This document shows positions 42,578 to 42,657 of a DNA stretch of 42,657 nt, piece after piece (position 1 is the first letter of the stretch; every line of letters starts with the position of its first letter). Below the pieces are notes generated by a model. The model ran no database searches. It was given only the letters and a program-made list of their open reading frames with translations, and was not told the DNA's origin. The position numbers were made by a program, and so were the translations under genes. Source of the DNA: Candidatus Hinthialibacter antarcticus (GTDB lineage: Bacteria; Hinthialibacterota; Hinthialibacteria; Hinthialibacterales; Hinthialibacteraceae); assembly GCA_030765645.1 (NCBI GenBank), contig JAVCCE010000033.1, positions 1 through 42,657 of the forward strand, given 5' to 3'.

Positions 42578-42610
42578 AAGCCTCGGGATGAGAGTACACC
42601 CACGAGGCTT
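42578..42610 (-). terminator. Possible terminator of an off-window minus-strand gene
   Basis: AAGCCTCG (42578-42585) pairs with CGAGGCTT (42603-42610). Read on the minus strand, the stem is followed by CGTCTTTTTC, i.e. a T-tract, so it would end a gene entering from the right edge. Confidence 0.5.
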
Positions 42611-42657
42611 TGTGAACGGCAGATCGTCCCACCCTGGGTCCGTCTCAACGACCGCAC

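Overview
This window looks like a chromosomal contig from a Gram-negative heterotroph of about 50% GC. It carries SecG, lipoproteins and many signal-peptide or Tat-signal enzymes. Two formylglycine-type sulfatases, an enolase-superfamily enzyme with a Tat leader, BNR-repeat and esterase-type secreted hydrolases, and an unusual sigma-like regulator point to the Planctomycetota / Lentisphaerota / Hydrogenedentota / Poribacteria-type lineages. The phylum cannot be fixed from sequence alone. No rRNA, tRNA, CRISPR, transposase or phage gene was found.

Layout. 1-1281: an AT-rich left edge holding a truncated KAP-type P-loop NTPase behind a membrane protein. 1374-3099: an aminotransferase and a small unknown protein. 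3318-5999: the glycolytic genes gap and pgk followed by secG, with strong terminators after gap and after secG. 6333-7502: a GT4 glycosyltransferase. 7779-10417 (minus): an operon surE, DedA-family gene, rtcB. 10601-15230: a YceI-like lipoprotein, an enolase-superfamily protein, an amidase and an HD-GYP phosphodiesterase. 15558-23893: a secreted glycan-degradation block with two sulfatases, an acetyl-xylan-esterase-like two-domain hydrolase, a carbohydrate-binding-like protein, a GH-A-like hydrolase and a BNR-repeat (sialidase-like) protein. This block is headed by an NtrC-type sigma-54 activator (23898-25280) and priA. 28254-31910: a three-gene operon of unknown function built around a sigma-70-like protein. 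32288-35767: a secreted unknown protein, an exported isochorismatase-like hydrolase and an exported esterase. 35989-42301: ppc, an unknown protein, a GntR/FCD regulator, an exported O-methyltransferase-like protein and a sugar-phosphate isomerase/epimerase.

The most unusual coding region is 28254-31910. The central protein carries a split sigma-70 region 2: its two halves are separated by about 190 residues that read like beta-propeller (WD40-like) blades, and a normal region-4 HTH follows. It is flanked in the same operon by a helical protein and by a protein with a beta-rich middle and a helical C-terminus. A secreted protein gene (32288) lies divergently next to it and is a possible target.

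The second notable signal is non-coding. The intergenic spaces hold several dispersed, hairpin-forming repeat families. Family A is a nested hairpin of about 85-90 bp with changing but complementary outer stems (five copies). Family B is an 83-bp palindrome (two full copies and one half copy). Family C is a GGGGCGCA...CCCTTAAAAAAGGGGG element (three copies). Family D is a GGTGGGCT hairpin (two copies). REP-like GCGAGCGAAGCGA pieces also occur. The families are often piled up or interrupt each other, as at 6138-6310, 27691-28237 and 35815-35955.
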